A stretch of 64,000 nucleotides of DNA, from contig CACNIF010000001.1 in assembly GCA_902620465.1 (NCBI GenBank), positions 186,001 through 250,000 of the forward strand, read 5' to 3'. Positions 22,408-33,185 of the stretch are shown in pieces; position 1 is the stretch's first letter, and the number at the start of each line of letters is the position of its first letter. Origin of the DNA: an uncultured Pelagibacteraceae bacterium (GTDB taxonomy: Bacteria > Pseudomonadota > Alphaproteobacteria > Pelagibacterales > Pelagibacteraceae). The translations under genes and the position numbers were made by a program. Under the pieces are notes generated by a model that was not told where the DNA came from, did not search any database, and saw only the letters and a list, made by a program, of their open reading frames with translations.

Positions 22408-22951
22408 ATTTCCTAATTTTTAGTATTTGTTTTGATAGCACTGTGAGTATCAAGATTTTATAGATTTCTATTAGTAAAAACGGTTTTGCTCCAACTGAGA
22501 AAACGTCATTAAAAGTCTTATCGAAACCCATATAATTCCACAGACCCCCTAATCCAAGAATATAAATTAAACTTACCGAAAATAATAAATATAAAAACAC
22601 AATTATTGGGTCTTTATTTTCATTTACATGACCTGCAAAAAATGCAGTAAAAATAAAACCAACTAAGTAACCTCCTGTTGGACCTAAAAGATATCCAATG
22701 CCGCCACCTTTAGCAAAAACTGGTAGTCCAAAAGATCCCTCAATCAGATATAAAATAACAGTTAGTGTTGCTAATTTATATCCCAATATAATCCCAAGAA
22801 ACATAACTACAAAAGTTTGCATAGTTGCGGGCACTAAAGTGAATGGAGTTTGTATCTTAGATGATATAGCTAGTAAAGCTGTCCCAATTGTTACTAAAAT
22901 AGCTGATTTGATTATTTTAGAATTGTTGATAATGTTTTTAGTAAGTTCCAT
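22400..22951 (-). CDS. bioY: Biotin transporter BioY
   Basis: ISSKIQTPFTLVPATMQTFVVMFLGIILGYKLA, GGGIGYLLGPTGGYLVGFIF. Confidence 0.94.
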   Translation of the reverse strand: MELTKNIINNSKIIKSAILVTIGTALLAISSKIQTPFTLVPATMQTFVVMFLGIILGYKLATLTVILYLIEGSFGLPVFAKGGGIGYLLGPTGGYLVGFIFTAFFAGHVNENKDPIIVFLYLLFSVSLIYILGLGGLWNYMGFDKTFNDVFSVGAKPFLLIEIYKILILTVLSKQILKIRKFT

Positions 22952-22994
22952 AAAATAATAATACTCTTATTTTTTTAATAATCTATATTAATTT

Positions 22995-25772
22995 ATGATG
23001 AGCAAGATTCAAAAAACAGATCACTTTTACTTAATTGATGGATCCGGCTATATATTTAGAGCTTACTATGCTCTTCCGCCTTTAACAAGAAAAAGTGATG
23101 GTTTACCAACCGGAGCCGTGAGTGGCTTTTGTAGTATGCTCTTTAAACTTCTTGAAGATTCTAAGTCAAAAGAAAATTTACAAAAACCATCTCACTTTGC
23201 GGTTATTTTTGACTCAGCTAGAAAGACATTTCGGAATGAAATTTATAAAGATTATAAAGCCAATAGAGCAGAAGCACCTGACGATTTAGCACCTCAATTC
23301 GATTATATTAGAAAGTCTGTATTAGCATTTAATTTACCATCAGTTGAGCTAACTAACTATGAAGCAGATGATTTAATAGCGACCTATACAGATATGATTT
23401 TAAAAGTTGGGGCTAAGGTGACAATAGTTTCCTCAGACAAAGATTTAATGCAATTATATAAAAAAGGTGTTCGAATTTATGATCCAATGAAAAATAAATT
23501 TATTAACGATGAAGATATTCAAAAAAAATTTGGTGTTTCAGCTAATAAGGTGATAGATGTACAGGCATTAGCCGGAGACAGTAGTGATAATGTACCCGGT
23601 GTTCCAGGAATTGGTGTAAAAACTGCAGCTGAGTTGATAAACAAATATGGAGACTTGGAAACCCTTCTAAAGTCTGCAAGTGAGATTAAACAAAACAAAA
23701 GAAGAGAAACTTTACTCGAAAATCGAGATAAAGCCATAATCAGCAAAAAATTAGTAACATTGAAAAATAATGCTCCAATTGAAAAAAATCCAGAGGAATT
23801 TCAATTAAAACAAATAAATAAAGAAAAGCTCTATAAATTTTTAAGGGAAATGGAATTCAATAGATTACTTAGTTCAGCTATTTCAACTTATGGTGAGCCA
23901 AATTTTGAGGATAAAAAAGAAGATACCAAAACTATTGAAGCTCAAGAAAAAATTTCAAATAAGAATTATTTTTTAATTAATGATATAAAAGAAATGGACG
24001 ATTGGATTAAAGAAGCCGAGGAGGTTGGAGAGCTTGCTGTTGATACTGAAACAAGTTCTTTAGATCCTCATCAAGCAGACTTAATAGGAATTTCATTAAG
24101 TTCAAAAATTGGTAAAGCTTGTTATATTCCTATTAACCATAATACTGAAAAAAATATTAATAAGGACCTTGTCCTAAAAAAATTAAAACCATTACTTGAA
24201 GATCCAAGTATTAAAAAAATTGGTCAAAATATAAAGTTTGATTTTATAGTTCTACTTAAGCAAGGTATAAAACTTACCTCAATGGAGGATACAATGCTTA
24301 TGTCATATGTTCTCGATGCGGGGAAAAATAGGCATAATATGGATACACTATCTGAAATCCATTTAGGTCACAAAACAATAGCTTTTAAAGATTTAGTGGG
24401 AACTGGAAAAAAAGAAATAAATTTTAGTGAAGTCGATCTTGAAAAAGCAAAAAATTACGCTGCTGAAGATGCTGATATTACTTATAGACTTTATAAAAAA
24501 TTTTATAAAAGTCTTAAAGATGAAAAAATGATTAATGTTTACGAACTTTTTGAAAAACCAATGATAACAATTCTTGCAAATATGGAAATTGAAGGAATTA
24601 AAATAGATAAAAGGTTTCTTAAAATTTTATCCTCAAATTTTGAAAAAAAAATTTTAAAGATTCAAAAAGAAGTTTTTAAAATATCAAAAAAAGAATTTAA
24701 TATTGCATCGCCAAAACAACTTGGTGAAATTTTGTATAATGAGCTCAAAATTGCTGATCTAAAAAAAACTAAAAAAGGTAGTTTCGCTACTAGTGCAGCG
24801 GTATTGGAAGATTTGGCCTTTAAAGGTCATAAATTTCCACAATTAGTTTTAGATTGGAGACAAATATCAAAATTAAAAAATACTTATTCAGATACTTTGC
24901 CAGAGCACATTAATCCTAAAACAAAAAGAGTTCACACCTCCTTTTTACTTGCTGCGACTACTACAGGAAGATTAGCTTCTAGTGAACCAAACTTACAAAA
25001 TATTCCAATAAAGTCTGACGATGGCAAAGATATCAGAAAAGCGTTTATAGCAGAGAAAGAACATGCTTTGATCTCAGCAGACTATAATCAAATTGAAATG
25101 AGAATTTTAGCAGATATTGCTGATGTAAAAGAACTTAAAAAAGCTTTTAAAAACAATGAAGATATACACTCTTTGACGGCAAGTCAGATTTTCAATATTG
25201 ATATTAGAAAAGTTAATGATGACCAAAGAAGAAAAGCAAAAGCAATTAATTTTGGTATAATTTATGGAATTTCACAATATGGATTAGCAAAACAAATTAA
25301 CGTTTCCAACCATGAAGCAGAGGAATTTTTGAATTCGTACTTTGCAAAATTTCCTGAAATTAAAATTTATATGGATAACACTATTAAATTTTGCAGAAAA
25401 AGTGGTTTCGTAAATAATATTTTTGGAAGAAAATCTCATTTTGCTAGCATAAATGATAAAAATTATAATGTAAGAAATTTTCAAGAAAGAGCAGCTATAA
25501 ATGCTCCAATTCAGGGATCTGCGTCTGAAATTATGAGATTAGCAATGATAAGATTACAAAAAAAACTATTAGAGGAAAAGAATAATAAAACAAAAATACT
25601 ATTGCAAATCCATGATGAATTGATTTTTGAAACTCCAAAATCAGATGTAAAAAGAATAAGCAAAATAATTATTGATGAAATGACAAGCGTTGTTAACAGC
25701 GATCACCATTCATTTTCGATACCTTTAACAGTAGATTTAAATACCGGTGATAATTGGGGATCGCTTCATTAA
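22995..25772 (+). CDS. polA: DNA polymerase I (5'-3' exo, 3'-5' exo and Pol domains)
   Basis: LIDGSGYIFRAYYALPPL; DTETSSLDPHQADLIGIS; SADYNQIEMRILADI; RRKAKAINFGIIYGIS; LQIHDELIFE. Confidence 0.99.
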   Translation: MMSKIQKTDHFYLIDGSGYIFRAYYALPPLTRKSDGLPTGAVSGFCSMLFKLLEDSKSKENLQKPSHFAVIFDSARKTFRNEIYKDYKANRAEAPDDLAPQFDYIRKSVLAFNLPSVELTNYEADDLIATYTDMILKVGAKVTIVSSDKDLMQLYKKGVRIYDPMKNKFINDEDIQKKFGVSANKVIDVQALAGDSSDNVPGVPGIGVKTAAELINKYGDLETLLKSASEIKQNKRRETLLENRDKAIISKKLVTLKNNAPIEKNPEEFQLKQINKEKLYKFLREMEFNRLLSSAISTYGEPNFEDKKEDTKTIEAQEKISNKNYFLINDIKEMDDWIKEAEEVGELAVDTETSSLDPHQADLIGISLSSKIGKACYIPINHNTEKNINKDLVLKKLKPLLEDPSIKKIGQNIKFDFIVLLKQGIKLTSMEDTMLMSYVLDAGKNRHNMDTLSEIHLGHKTIAFKDLVGTGKKEINFSEVDLEKAKNYAAEDADITYRLYKKFYKSLKDEKMINVYELFEKPMITILANMEIEGIKIDKRFLKILSSNFEKKILKIQKEVFKISKKEFNIASPKQLGEILYNELKIADLKKTKKGSFATSAAVLEDLAFKGHKFPQLVLDWRQISKLKNTYSDTLPEHINPKTKRVHTSFLLAATTTGRLASSEPNLQNIPIKSDDGKDIRKAFIAEKEHALISADYNQIEMRILADIADVKELKKAFKNNEDIHSLTASQIFNIDIRKVNDDQRRKAKAINFGIIYGISQYGLAKQINVSNHEAEEFLNSYFAKFPEIKIYMDNTIKFCRKSGFVNNIFGRKSHFASINDKNYNVRNFQERAAINAPIQGSASEIMRLAMIRLQKKLLEEKNNKTKILLQIHDELIFETPKSDVKRISKIIIDEMTSVVNSDHHSFSIPLTVDLNTGDNWGSLH

Positions 25773-25822
25773 TTTAATTTGATTGCCCAAATTAGAACAA
25801 TTTAGTATTTTTATATTGTAGT

Positions 25823-26530
25823 ATGCACAAACAAACAATTGCTTTGATTGATGATGACAGAAATATACTGACTAGTCTTAGTATAGCTTTAGAAAAAGAA
25901 GGTTTTAAAGTTCAGACATATATAGACGGTGAGAGTGCGTTAATTGGATTAACAAGGACTCCGCCTGATCTAGCAATCATTGATATAAAAATGCCAAAAA
26001 TGGATGGAGAAGAATTGTTAAAAAAATTAAGAAAAAAAACTTCATTGCCAGTGATATTTTTGACCTCTAAAGATGATGAAATAGATGAATTGCTTGGATT
26101 GAAGTTAGGTGCAGATGATTTCGTAAAAAAATCTGGAGGTTTCTCCATAAAAGTATTAATTGAGAGAATTAGAGTTCAATTAAGAAAAAAAGATACAAAA
26201 GATACTATTGAAGAAAATAAGAGTATTATCTCACATGGAAAATTAAAACTAGATCCTTCACAATTAGAATGTGAATGGAACGGCAAACAACTACCTGATA
26301 AATTAACTACTACAGAATTTTTACTTGTTAAAGAATTAGCAAAAAGACCTGGCATAATAAAAGAAAGAGCTCAATTGATGGATATTGCTTACAGAGAGGA
26401 TACAGATATTGAAGACCGCACTATAGATAGTCATGTAAAGAGAATAAGAAAAAAATTTAAAAAAGTTGATCCAGATTTTTCAGCTATAGAGACTAGATAT
26501 GGAAGTGGGTACAGATGGAATGTTAGCTGA
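25823..26530 (+). CDS. chvI: ChvI-like OmpR-family response regulator
   Basis: IALIDDDRNILTSLSIALEKEGF receiver; winged-helix C-terminus RERAQLMDIAYREDTDIEDRTIDSHVKRIRKKF...YGSGYRW; followed by kinase. Confidence 0.9.
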   Translation: MHKQTIALIDDDRNILTSLSIALEKEGFKVQTYIDGESALIGLTRTPPDLAIIDIKMPKMDGEELLKKLRKKTSLPVIFLTSKDDEIDELLGLKLGADDFVKKSGGFSIKVLIERIRVQLRKKDTKDTIEENKSIISHGKLKLDPSQLECEWNGKQLPDKLTTTEFLLVKELAKRPGIIKERAQLMDIAYREDTDIEDRTIDSHVKRIRKKFKKVDPDFSAIETRYGSGYRWNVS

Positions 26531-28071
26531 TGCTAAGCAACCTTCTTAAAAATTTGTCAATATTAAAAAAATTTCTATTTATAAACTTAATTTTTTTTAC
26601 AATAATTGGATTATTTACATTTATATACCTGGAAAATGTACAACCGAATTTAATAAAGAAAAAATCTTCTAATCATATCGAAATTATAAATAACACTATT
26701 GATAATCTTAATAGACTTAACGTTAAATTTATTGAGGAAGATATAAGAAAATTTTTGTTTTCTACAAGATTTCTTTTTCAAAATTTGGATAGAGTTATTT
26801 TTTTTGATAATGAATTAAACTTGATTGGGGACACTGATACGTTAGATCTTGACCCAAGATCATTTTCTACAAGATTAGATATAATAGAATTAGATATACT
26901 AAACGAGGATAAAACAAAAGAAATTACAGAGGATAAGAATATAAATATGGGTAATGAAAAAAATGTATCTCTAAAAGATATCTTATCTAATTACGCTGGG
27001 TCTAAAAATTATGGGATCCCCTTTACGTTTACCGAAGATGAATTTAATAAATTCAAACTAACAACTATTAAAAATGTAATTAGAAATGATAAAAATATAG
27101 GATATCTTGCAATAAGCGAAAACGCAAATGATATTAAGGCTGCCATTGATGAAAGAAAAACATTTATTATCAGAACAGCTATAGCCGTTGGAATAGTAAT
27201 ATTAATTTTTTCATTTGTTTTAAATAGATATTTTTTGAAACCAATTAAAAATTTAGTTACTTACACAAAAACAATTAAAGAAAAAAATTCAAAGATAACC
27301 AACATTGAGAATTTAAAACTTAGAAATGATGAACTGGGATTACTCTCAAGTTCTTTAGATGATATGACTTTAGAATTACAGAAAAGAATTTCACAAGCTG
27401 AAAATTTTTCAACAGATCTTGTACACGAGATAAGAAATCCATTAGCATCGCTTAAAAGTGCATCAGAAATTCTACAAGATACAAATGATATAGATCAAAG
27501 AGTAAAATTGATAAATATCTTAAGTCATGATGTTCAGAGAATTGAGAGATTAATCACAGATTATTCTCAAATGCTAAAAGATGAAGTGGCATTAAGCAAA
27601 GAAAAGATAAAAAAATTGGATGTTGAACCTATCATAAAGTCTGTTGTTGATGATTTTAATAATATTTATAAATTGAAAAGAGGAATAGAAATTTCTTATG
27701 AAAATGATGGTAAAAAAAATTATTTCATTAACGGTATTGAAAATAGAATAGAGCAAATTATTGCTAATCTTTTAGATAATGCAATATCGTTTAGTGATGA
27801 TAATAAAAATATCATTGTAAAAGTTTCTCAATCAGGGGATAAAAAAATTTATATTGATATTTTAGATGAAGGAGATGGATTTAAGGAGAAAGACACTAAC
27901 AAAATTTTCAAGAGATTTTATAGTAATAGGCCAGATAAATTTGGTCAACATTCTGGTTTAGGATTGAATATTGTTAAAAATTTAGTTGACCTACATAATG
28001 GTTCCATTAAGGCATCAAATCGAACTGATAAAAAGGGTGCAAGAATGGAAGTCATTTTTCCAATGTTATAA
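26530..28071 (+). CDS. chvG: ChvG-like sensor histidine kinase
   Basis: Two TM segments, HAMP, HEIRNPLASLKSASEIL H-box, NLLDNAISFS N-box, GLGLNIVKNLVDLH. Confidence 0.9.
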   Translation: MLSNLLKNLSILKKFLFINLIFFTIIGLFTFIYLENVQPNLIKKKSSNHIEIINNTIDNLNRLNVKFIEEDIRKFLFSTRFLFQNLDRVIFFDNELNLIGDTDTLDLDPRSFSTRLDIIELDILNEDKTKEITEDKNINMGNEKNVSLKDILSNYAGSKNYGIPFTFTEDEFNKFKLTTIKNVIRNDKNIGYLAISENANDIKAAIDERKTFIIRTAIAVGIVILIFSFVLNRYFLKPIKNLVTYTKTIKEKNSKITNIENLKLRNDELGLLSSSLDDMTLELQKRISQAENFSTDLVHEIRNPLASLKSASEILQDTNDIDQRVKLINILSHDVQRIERLITDYSQMLKDEVALSKEKIKKLDVEPIIKSVVDDFNNIYKLKRGIEISYENDGKKNYFINGIENRIEQIIANLLDNAISFSDDNKNIIVKVSQSGDKKIYIDILDEGDGFKEKDTNKIFKRFYSNRPDKFGQHSGLGLNIVKNLVDLHNGSIKASNRTDKKGARMEVIFPML

Positions 28072-28096
28072 AGTTCTATTGATTAATCAAAACTTT
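28070..28096 (+). promoter_or_regulatory. Inverted-repeat hairpin between chvG and ahcY (weak terminator or ahcY leader)
   Basis: AAAGTT-cta-TTGATTAATCAA-AACTTT, followed by GTTGTT. Confidence 0.4.
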
Positions 28097-28116
28097 GTTG
28101 TTAGAAGATTCACAAC

Positions 28117-29403
28117 ATGTCAGATTTTAAAGTTAAAGATATATCTCAAGCGGAATTTGGTCGTAAAGAAATCTCAATAGCTGAAAGTGAGATGCCTGGA
28201 TTAATGGCACTCAGAGACGAATATAAGGGCAAATATCCTCTTAAAGGAGCAAAGATTATTGGTTGTTTGCACATGACTATTCAAACAGCAGTCTTGATTG
28301 AAACATTAGTAAATTTAGGTGCAGACGTAAGGTGGTCATCGTGCAATATTTTTTCTACTCAAGACCATGCAGCTGCTGCCATAGCTAAAGCAGGAATACC
28401 CGTCTATGCTTGGAAAGGTGAGACAGAAGAGGAATATTTGTGGTGTATTAAACAAACAATCATAGGAAATAAAGATTGGCAACCAAATATGCTTTTAGAT
28501 GATGGTGGTGATCTCACAGCAATAATGCATAAAGAATATAAAGATTTATTAAAAGACGTTAAAGGCGTTTCTGAAGAAACTACAACTGGAATTAAAGCGC
28601 TTAATAAAATGGAAAAAGACAAATCACTGTTAGTTCCAGCCATAAATGTTAATGACTCTGTTACAAAATCAAAATTTGATAATCTTTATGGTTGTAGAGA
28701 AAGTTTAGTCGACGGAATACGAAGGGCAACAGATGTAATGATGTCTGGAAAAGTCGCTATCGTGGCAGGTTTTGGGGATGTGGGAAAAGGTAGTGCTGCT
28801 TCACTCAGACAAAGTGGCGCTAGAGTTTTGGTCACTGAGGCAGATCCAATTTGTGCTCTACAAGCAGCTATGGAAGGTTATGAGGTTGTTTTAATGGAGG
28901 ATGCTATTGGCCAAGCAGATATTATTGTTACAGCTACTGGTAACAAAGATGTTGTTACCGCTGATCATATGAGAGAAATGAAAGATAGAGCAATACTATG
29001 TAATATCGGTCATTTTGATAATGAAATTCAGGTTGATGCTTTAAAAAATTATAAATGGACAGAGATTAAACCCCAAGTTCATGAAATCGAATTACCAAGT
29101 AAAAAAAGGATAATTCTTTTAGCGGAGGGCAGACTAGTCAATCTAGGATGTGCAACTGGACACCCAAGCTTCGTAATGAGTGCATCATTTACAAATCAAG
29201 TAATTGCTCAAATAGAACTTTGGAATAATCACAAAAATTATGAAAATAAAGTATATGTTTTGCCAAAACATTTAGATGAAAAAGTTGCTACTCTACATTT
29301 AAAGAAAGTTGGTGCAAAGTTAACTAAACTATCTAAAGATCAAGCAGACTATATAAGTGTCGGCGTTAATGGTCCATTCAAACCAAATGCCTATCGCTAT
29401 TAA
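28117..29403 (+). CDS. ahcY: Adenosylhomocysteinase
   Basis: [74 protein letters not shown]. Confidence 0.99.
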   Translation: MSDFKVKDISQAEFGRKEISIAESEMPGLMALRDEYKGKYPLKGAKIIGCLHMTIQTAVLIETLVNLGADVRWSSCNIFSTQDHAAAAIAKAGIPVYAWKGETEEEYLWCIKQTIIGNKDWQPNMLLDDGGDLTAIMHKEYKDLLKDVKGVSEETTTGIKALNKMEKDKSLLVPAINVNDSVTKSKFDNLYGCRESLVDGIRRATDVMMSGKVAIVAGFGDVGKGSAASLRQSGARVLVTEADPICALQAAMEGYEVVLMEDAIGQADIIVTATGNKDVVTADHMREMKDRAILCNIGHFDNEIQVDALKNYKWTEIKPQVHEIELPSKKRIILLAEGRLVNLGCATGHPSFVMSASFTNQVIAQIELWNNHKNYENKVYVLPKHLDEKVATLHLKKVGAKLTKLSKDQADYISVGVNGPFKPNAYRY

Positions 29404-29842
29404 CAGTGATAAAGTAATTTTAAACTCTGAAAAAGATACCAAAGAATTTGCTGAGATTTTTTTAGATAAAATTAAACCAGGTTATATAGTGTATGTATAT
29501 GGTGAAATGGGAGTAGGCAAAACTACTTTTATAAAATATCTTGTGAATGCCTTTCAACAAAAGAATAAAATAAAAACAACTGAGGTGACAAGCCCTACAT
29601 TTAATCTTTTAAACCAATATGATATTAATAAATTTATTATAAATCATTATGATTTATTTAGGTTAAAAAAAGATGATCAATTAAAGAATCTTGGTTTATT
29701 TGAAGATAATCTAAATACAATTACATTAATAGAATGGCCAGAGATCATTCAAAAAAAACCTGAAAAATTGATAGAATTATTTTTTAAATATGAAGATAAT
29801 TACATAAAAAGATCAGCACTAATTAAAGGTATAAACTTATAA
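29387..29842 (+). CDS. tsaE: tRNA threonylcarbamoyladenosine biosynthesis ATPase TsaE
   Basis: [16 protein letters not shown] Walker [26 protein letters not shown]; start likely at internal Met, overlapping ahcY end. Confidence 0.93.
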   Translation: MPIAINSDKVILNSEKDTKEFAEIFLDKIKPGYIVYVYGEMGVGKTTFIKYLVNAFQQKNKIKTTEVTSPTFNLLNQYDINKFIINHYDLFRLKKDDQLKNLGLFEDNLNTITLIEWPEIIQKKPEKLIELFFKYEDNYIKRSALIKGINL

Positions 29843-29848
29843 TTTCTG

Positions 29849-30796
29849 ATGAAAAATTTGAAAAAAATAAAAAGTGATGCATCTTTCAGAGAATTTTACA
29901 GAAAAAAAGGTAAAAACACTAACTCTATAATAGTTCTAGCAAAAAAAGAAAAATTTAAAAATTTAATTATATATGAAGCAATTAATAGAATTTTAAATAA
30001 AAATAAAATTTTAGCTCCAAAATTATTTAAAGAAAATTACAAAAAAAATTATATCGAAATTCAGGATTTTGGTGATCAAACAATATTTAAAATTTTGAGA
30101 AAGAAAAAGATTAATAAACTGTTCTACTTTAAAAAAATAATAAATTTGATGTGTAAGATACAATTAATAAAGAGTAGGAATATAATAAATTTTAGAAATA
30201 AAATTTATTATATACCCAAATATAACAGAAAAATCTTAATTAATGAGGCTAATTTATTTAGCAAATGGTATGCTGCACAAAATCTAAAAAGCTCAAAAAA
30301 AAAAACTTTTCCAAAAGAATTTGACAAGGTGATTAAGAAATTAATATCAAAATTACAATTAAAAAATGATGTATTTGTGCATAGAGATTTTCATGTTTCA
30401 AATCTTATGTTAGTCAGGAATGAAATAGGAGTTATAGACAGTCAAGATGCTTTAATTGGAAATAAGGCATACGATCTAGCATCTCTAATTGATGATGTGA
30501 GATTTAAAACATCAAAATCATTTAAAAAAAAAATTTATGATTATTATCTAAAAAAACAAAAAAATTTGATAAAAAATAAATTTAAAAATGATTTTGAAAT
30601 ATTATCAGTTTTAAGAAATCTCAAGATAATTGGAATTTTTACACGTTTATTTTTGAGAGACGGAAAAAAGAAGTATATTAAATTAATTCCATACACATGG
30701 GAATTAATAAATATGCGTATAAAAGAAAACGAAATATTCTTTGATTTAAAAAGTTTATTGAGTCAAAATTTTGGAAAAAAATTAAATGAGAATTAA
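29849..30796 (+). CDS. amgK: Aminoglycoside-phosphotransferase-fold kinase, AmgK-like
   Basis: VFVHRDFHVSNLMLVRNEIGVIDSQDALIGNKAYDLASLIDD; sits between tsaE and murU-like gene. Confidence 0.8.
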   Translation: MKNLKKIKSDASFREFYRKKGKNTNSIIVLAKKEKFKNLIIYEAINRILNKNKILAPKLFKENYKKNYIEIQDFGDQTIFKILRKKKINKLFYFKKIINLMCKIQLIKSRNIINFRNKIYYIPKYNRKILINEANLFSKWYAAQNLKSSKKKTFPKEFDKVIKKLISKLQLKNDVFVHRDFHVSNLMLVRNEIGVIDSQDALIGNKAYDLASLIDDVRFKTSKSFKKKIYDYYLKKQKNLIKNKFKNDFEILSVLRNLKIIGIFTRLFLRDGKKKYIKLIPYTWELINMRIKENEIFFDLKSLLSQNFGKKLNEN

Positions 30797-31475
30797 AACT
30801 GCATTAATATTATGTGCAGGTTTTGGTAAAAGACTTAATCCCTTAACTCTTGAAACTCCAAAACCTCTACTTAAGATTAAAGATACAACAGTTTTGGAAA
30901 ACTGTATTAACGTAATTTCCAAACTTGGTATCAAAAAAATTCTCATAAATACATTTCATCTTGGAGATCAAATAAATAAATTTATTGAAATGAAAAATTT
31001 TGAAATAGACATTAAGATTAAAGAAGATGGAAAGAATATTTTGGACACAGGTGGAGGCATAATGAATTTAATAAATGACTCCAAAGATCAGGATTTTCTA
31101 GTCTTTAATCCTGACACCTTGTGGAACTATAAATACGTAAATGAAATAAACGAAATGCAAGATTTTTATTTCTCTAATAAATTGAATTGCATTCTTTTAG
31201 TTGCAGATAAGAAATTAAGTTTTGATAAGGGTTTTAATGGAGATTTTATATTAAAAGATAATTTATTACAAAAAGGTGAAGTTAATAACTTTATTTATAT
31301 TGGTTGTAAAATTTTCAATAGAAATTTATTTGAAAACTACAATATAAAAAACTTTTCAATTTTAGAAGTTTGGAAAGAATTACGAAATAAGAGTCAACTT
31401 AATGGATATGAAAGCTTGAATAAATTCTATCATTTAACTAATTTAGAAACATTCAGAAAACTAAAAGATCTTTAG
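30786..31475 (+). CDS. murU: Nucleotidyltransferase, MurU-like
   Basis: ALILCAGFGKRLNPLTLETPKPLLKIKDTTVLE; LDTGGGIMN; follows AmgK-like kinase. Confidence 0.83.
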   Translation: MRIKTALILCAGFGKRLNPLTLETPKPLLKIKDTTVLENCINVISKLGIKKILINTFHLGDQINKFIEMKNFEIDIKIKEDGKNILDTGGGIMNLINDSKDQDFLVFNPDTLWNYKYVNEINEMQDFYFSNKLNCILLVADKKLSFDKGFNGDFILKDNLLQKGEVNNFIYIGCKIFNRNLFENYNIKNFSILEVWKELRNKSQLNGYESLNKFYHLTNLETFRKLKDL

Positions 31476-32166
31476 CTCTCTCTTTATCGAGATACTCACA
31501 TTTAGTGATTTTCAAACTATTGTCTAACTTTATCAATAAAGGATTTCCTGTAGGTATTTCTAAATTTGAAATAAGATTGTCATCTAATTTAAAAAGTTTT
31601 TTGCATAAAGCTCTAATAGAATTACCATGGGCAGAAATTAAAATATTAGTATCTCCCAATTTTTCTTGGATCTCTTCTTCAAAAAATTTAACGACTCTAT
31701 CGTAAGTATCTTTTAAAGACTCTGTGCTTGGAATAAGCTCCTCTGGAACATCTTTATAAATACTTATATTACTTGGATGGTATGGACTTTCTTTACTTAG
31801 GGCATCTGGTTTCATATCCCAGGATCTTCGAAACTCGTGCACCTTCTTTTCACCAATTTTTTTTGCCATTTCTATCTTATTTAAGCCAGTAAGAGCTCCA
31901 TAGTGTCTCTCGTTAAGTTGCCAGGCAGATTTGAATTCTTTTTCATCATTTAAAATTTCTTTTATAATTTTTAGGGTATGTTTTGCTCTTAATTGAATAG
32001 ATGAATAATAATAATTTATTTTAAGGTTTTGTTCTTTAATAAGTTGTCCTGCTTTTTTAGCCTCGAATTTGCCTGTTTCTGTAATATCTACGTCAACCCA
32101 TCCTGTAAATTTTTTCTCAAGATTCCAAGTACTTTGTCCATGTCTTACAAGAATTAAAAAACTCAT
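31453..32166 (-). CDS. gpmA: 2,3-bisphosphoglycerate-dependent phosphoglycerate mutase
   Basis: LILVRHGQSTWNLEKKFTGWVDVDIT, NERHYGALTGLNK, SAHGNSIRAL. Confidence 0.96.
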   Translation of the reverse strand: MSFLILVRHGQSTWNLEKKFTGWVDVDITETGKFEAKKAGQLIKEQNLKINYYYSSIQLRAKHTLKIIKEILNDEKEFKSAWQLNERHYGALTGLNKIEMAKKIGEKKVHEFRRSWDMKPDALSKESPYHPSNISIYKDVPEELIPSTESLKDTYDRVVKFFEEEIQEKLGDTNILISAHGNSIRALCKKLFKLDDNLISNLEIPTGNPLLIKLDNSLKITKCEYLDKERAKDLLVF

Positions 32167-32209
32167 ATTGTATTTTTAAAATATATTTATAAATAAAACT
32201 ATATAATTA

Positions 32210-32605
32210 ATGATAAAATTTTTTTCTAAATATAAAATAATTTTTTACTTTCTGAACTTTTGTCTGATTTTTTTATATATTTTTCCAGGTAGTTTGATTG
32301 GCTTTCTTCTACATGGTGATATTAAAATGCAACCTCAAATAACACGCGACTTTATAATATCATCGAATCATTTTTATGCTTTCATTTTGTTATCAATGGT
32401 AGGTTTTCTTACCTTTTATAAATTTAATGAAACTAAAATATTAATAATCTATTTGCTTGTATTATCAATAATTCTAGAAGTTTTTCACTTATTAATACCT
32501 GAAAGAAGTTTTCAATGGCAAGACCTTTTTGGAAATATATCTGGAGTGATAGTTGTAATTTTTATTAAGAAAATTATAAATAAATATGGCATATTTAAAA
32601 AATAA
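32210..32605 (+). CDS. VanZ-like small membrane protein
   Basis: 131 aa, several TM helices; EVFHLLIPERSFQWQDLFGNISGV resembles VanZ-like family. Confidence 0.55.
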   Translation: MIKFFSKYKIIFYFLNFCLIFLYIFPGSLIGFLLHGDIKMQPQITRDFIISSNHFYAFILLSMVGFLTFYKFNETKILIIYLLVLSIILEVFHLLIPERSFQWQDLFGNISGVIVVIFIKKIINKYGIFKK

Positions 32606-33185
32606 ATTAATTATTTTATTTTTTTTTTTGTTAACAAGTTGCTCATCGATTCCATCAAACACTTCAAATAGTTGCTCAATATTTAATGAGAGATATCTTT
32701 GGTATAAGCACACTAAAAAAGTTGAAAAAAAATGGGGCACCCCTATTTATATTCAACTTGCAATTATAAAAATGGAGTCAGACTTTGATTGGTTAGCAAA
32801 ACCTGCAAGACAAAAAATTTTTAAAGTTATTCCTTATAAAAGACCATCAAGTTCATTCGGTTACTCACAAGCCGTCAAAGGAACATGGGAGCAATATAAA
32901 AAAGAGACTGGAAATAAATTAGCCACAAGAGCAAGATTTAAAGATAGTGTAGACTTTATTGGTTGGTATACAAATAAAACTGAAACAATTTTAAAAATTT
33001 CAAAAAAAGATGCTTTCAAGCAGTATCTTGCTTACCATGAGGGCTGGGGGAATTTCAAACATTACAGAAAGAATAAGAAGGTAATTGGATTAGCTAAAAA
33101 AGTGGAAAAACAAGCTGGTCTTTATAAGAGACAATTATCAGAGTGCAGCAAATCTCTTAGTAAAAATAAATATATTATTTTTTAG
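32586..33185 (+). CDS. Putative lipoprotein with lytic-transglycosylase-like (SLT) fold
   Basis: Lipobox-like LLTSCSS; IQLAIIKMESDFDWLA (candidate catalytic Glu), SSFGYSQAVKGTWEQYK. Confidence 0.65.
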   Translation: MAYLKNKLIILFFFLLTSCSSIPSNTSNSCSIFNERYLWYKHTKKVEKKWGTPIYIQLAIIKMESDFDWLAKPARQKIFKVIPYKRPSSSFGYSQAVKGTWEQYKKETGNKLATRARFKDSVDFIGWYTNKTETILKISKKDAFKQYLAYHEGWGNFKHYRKNKKVIGLAKKVEKQAGLYKRQLSECSKSLSKNKYIIF

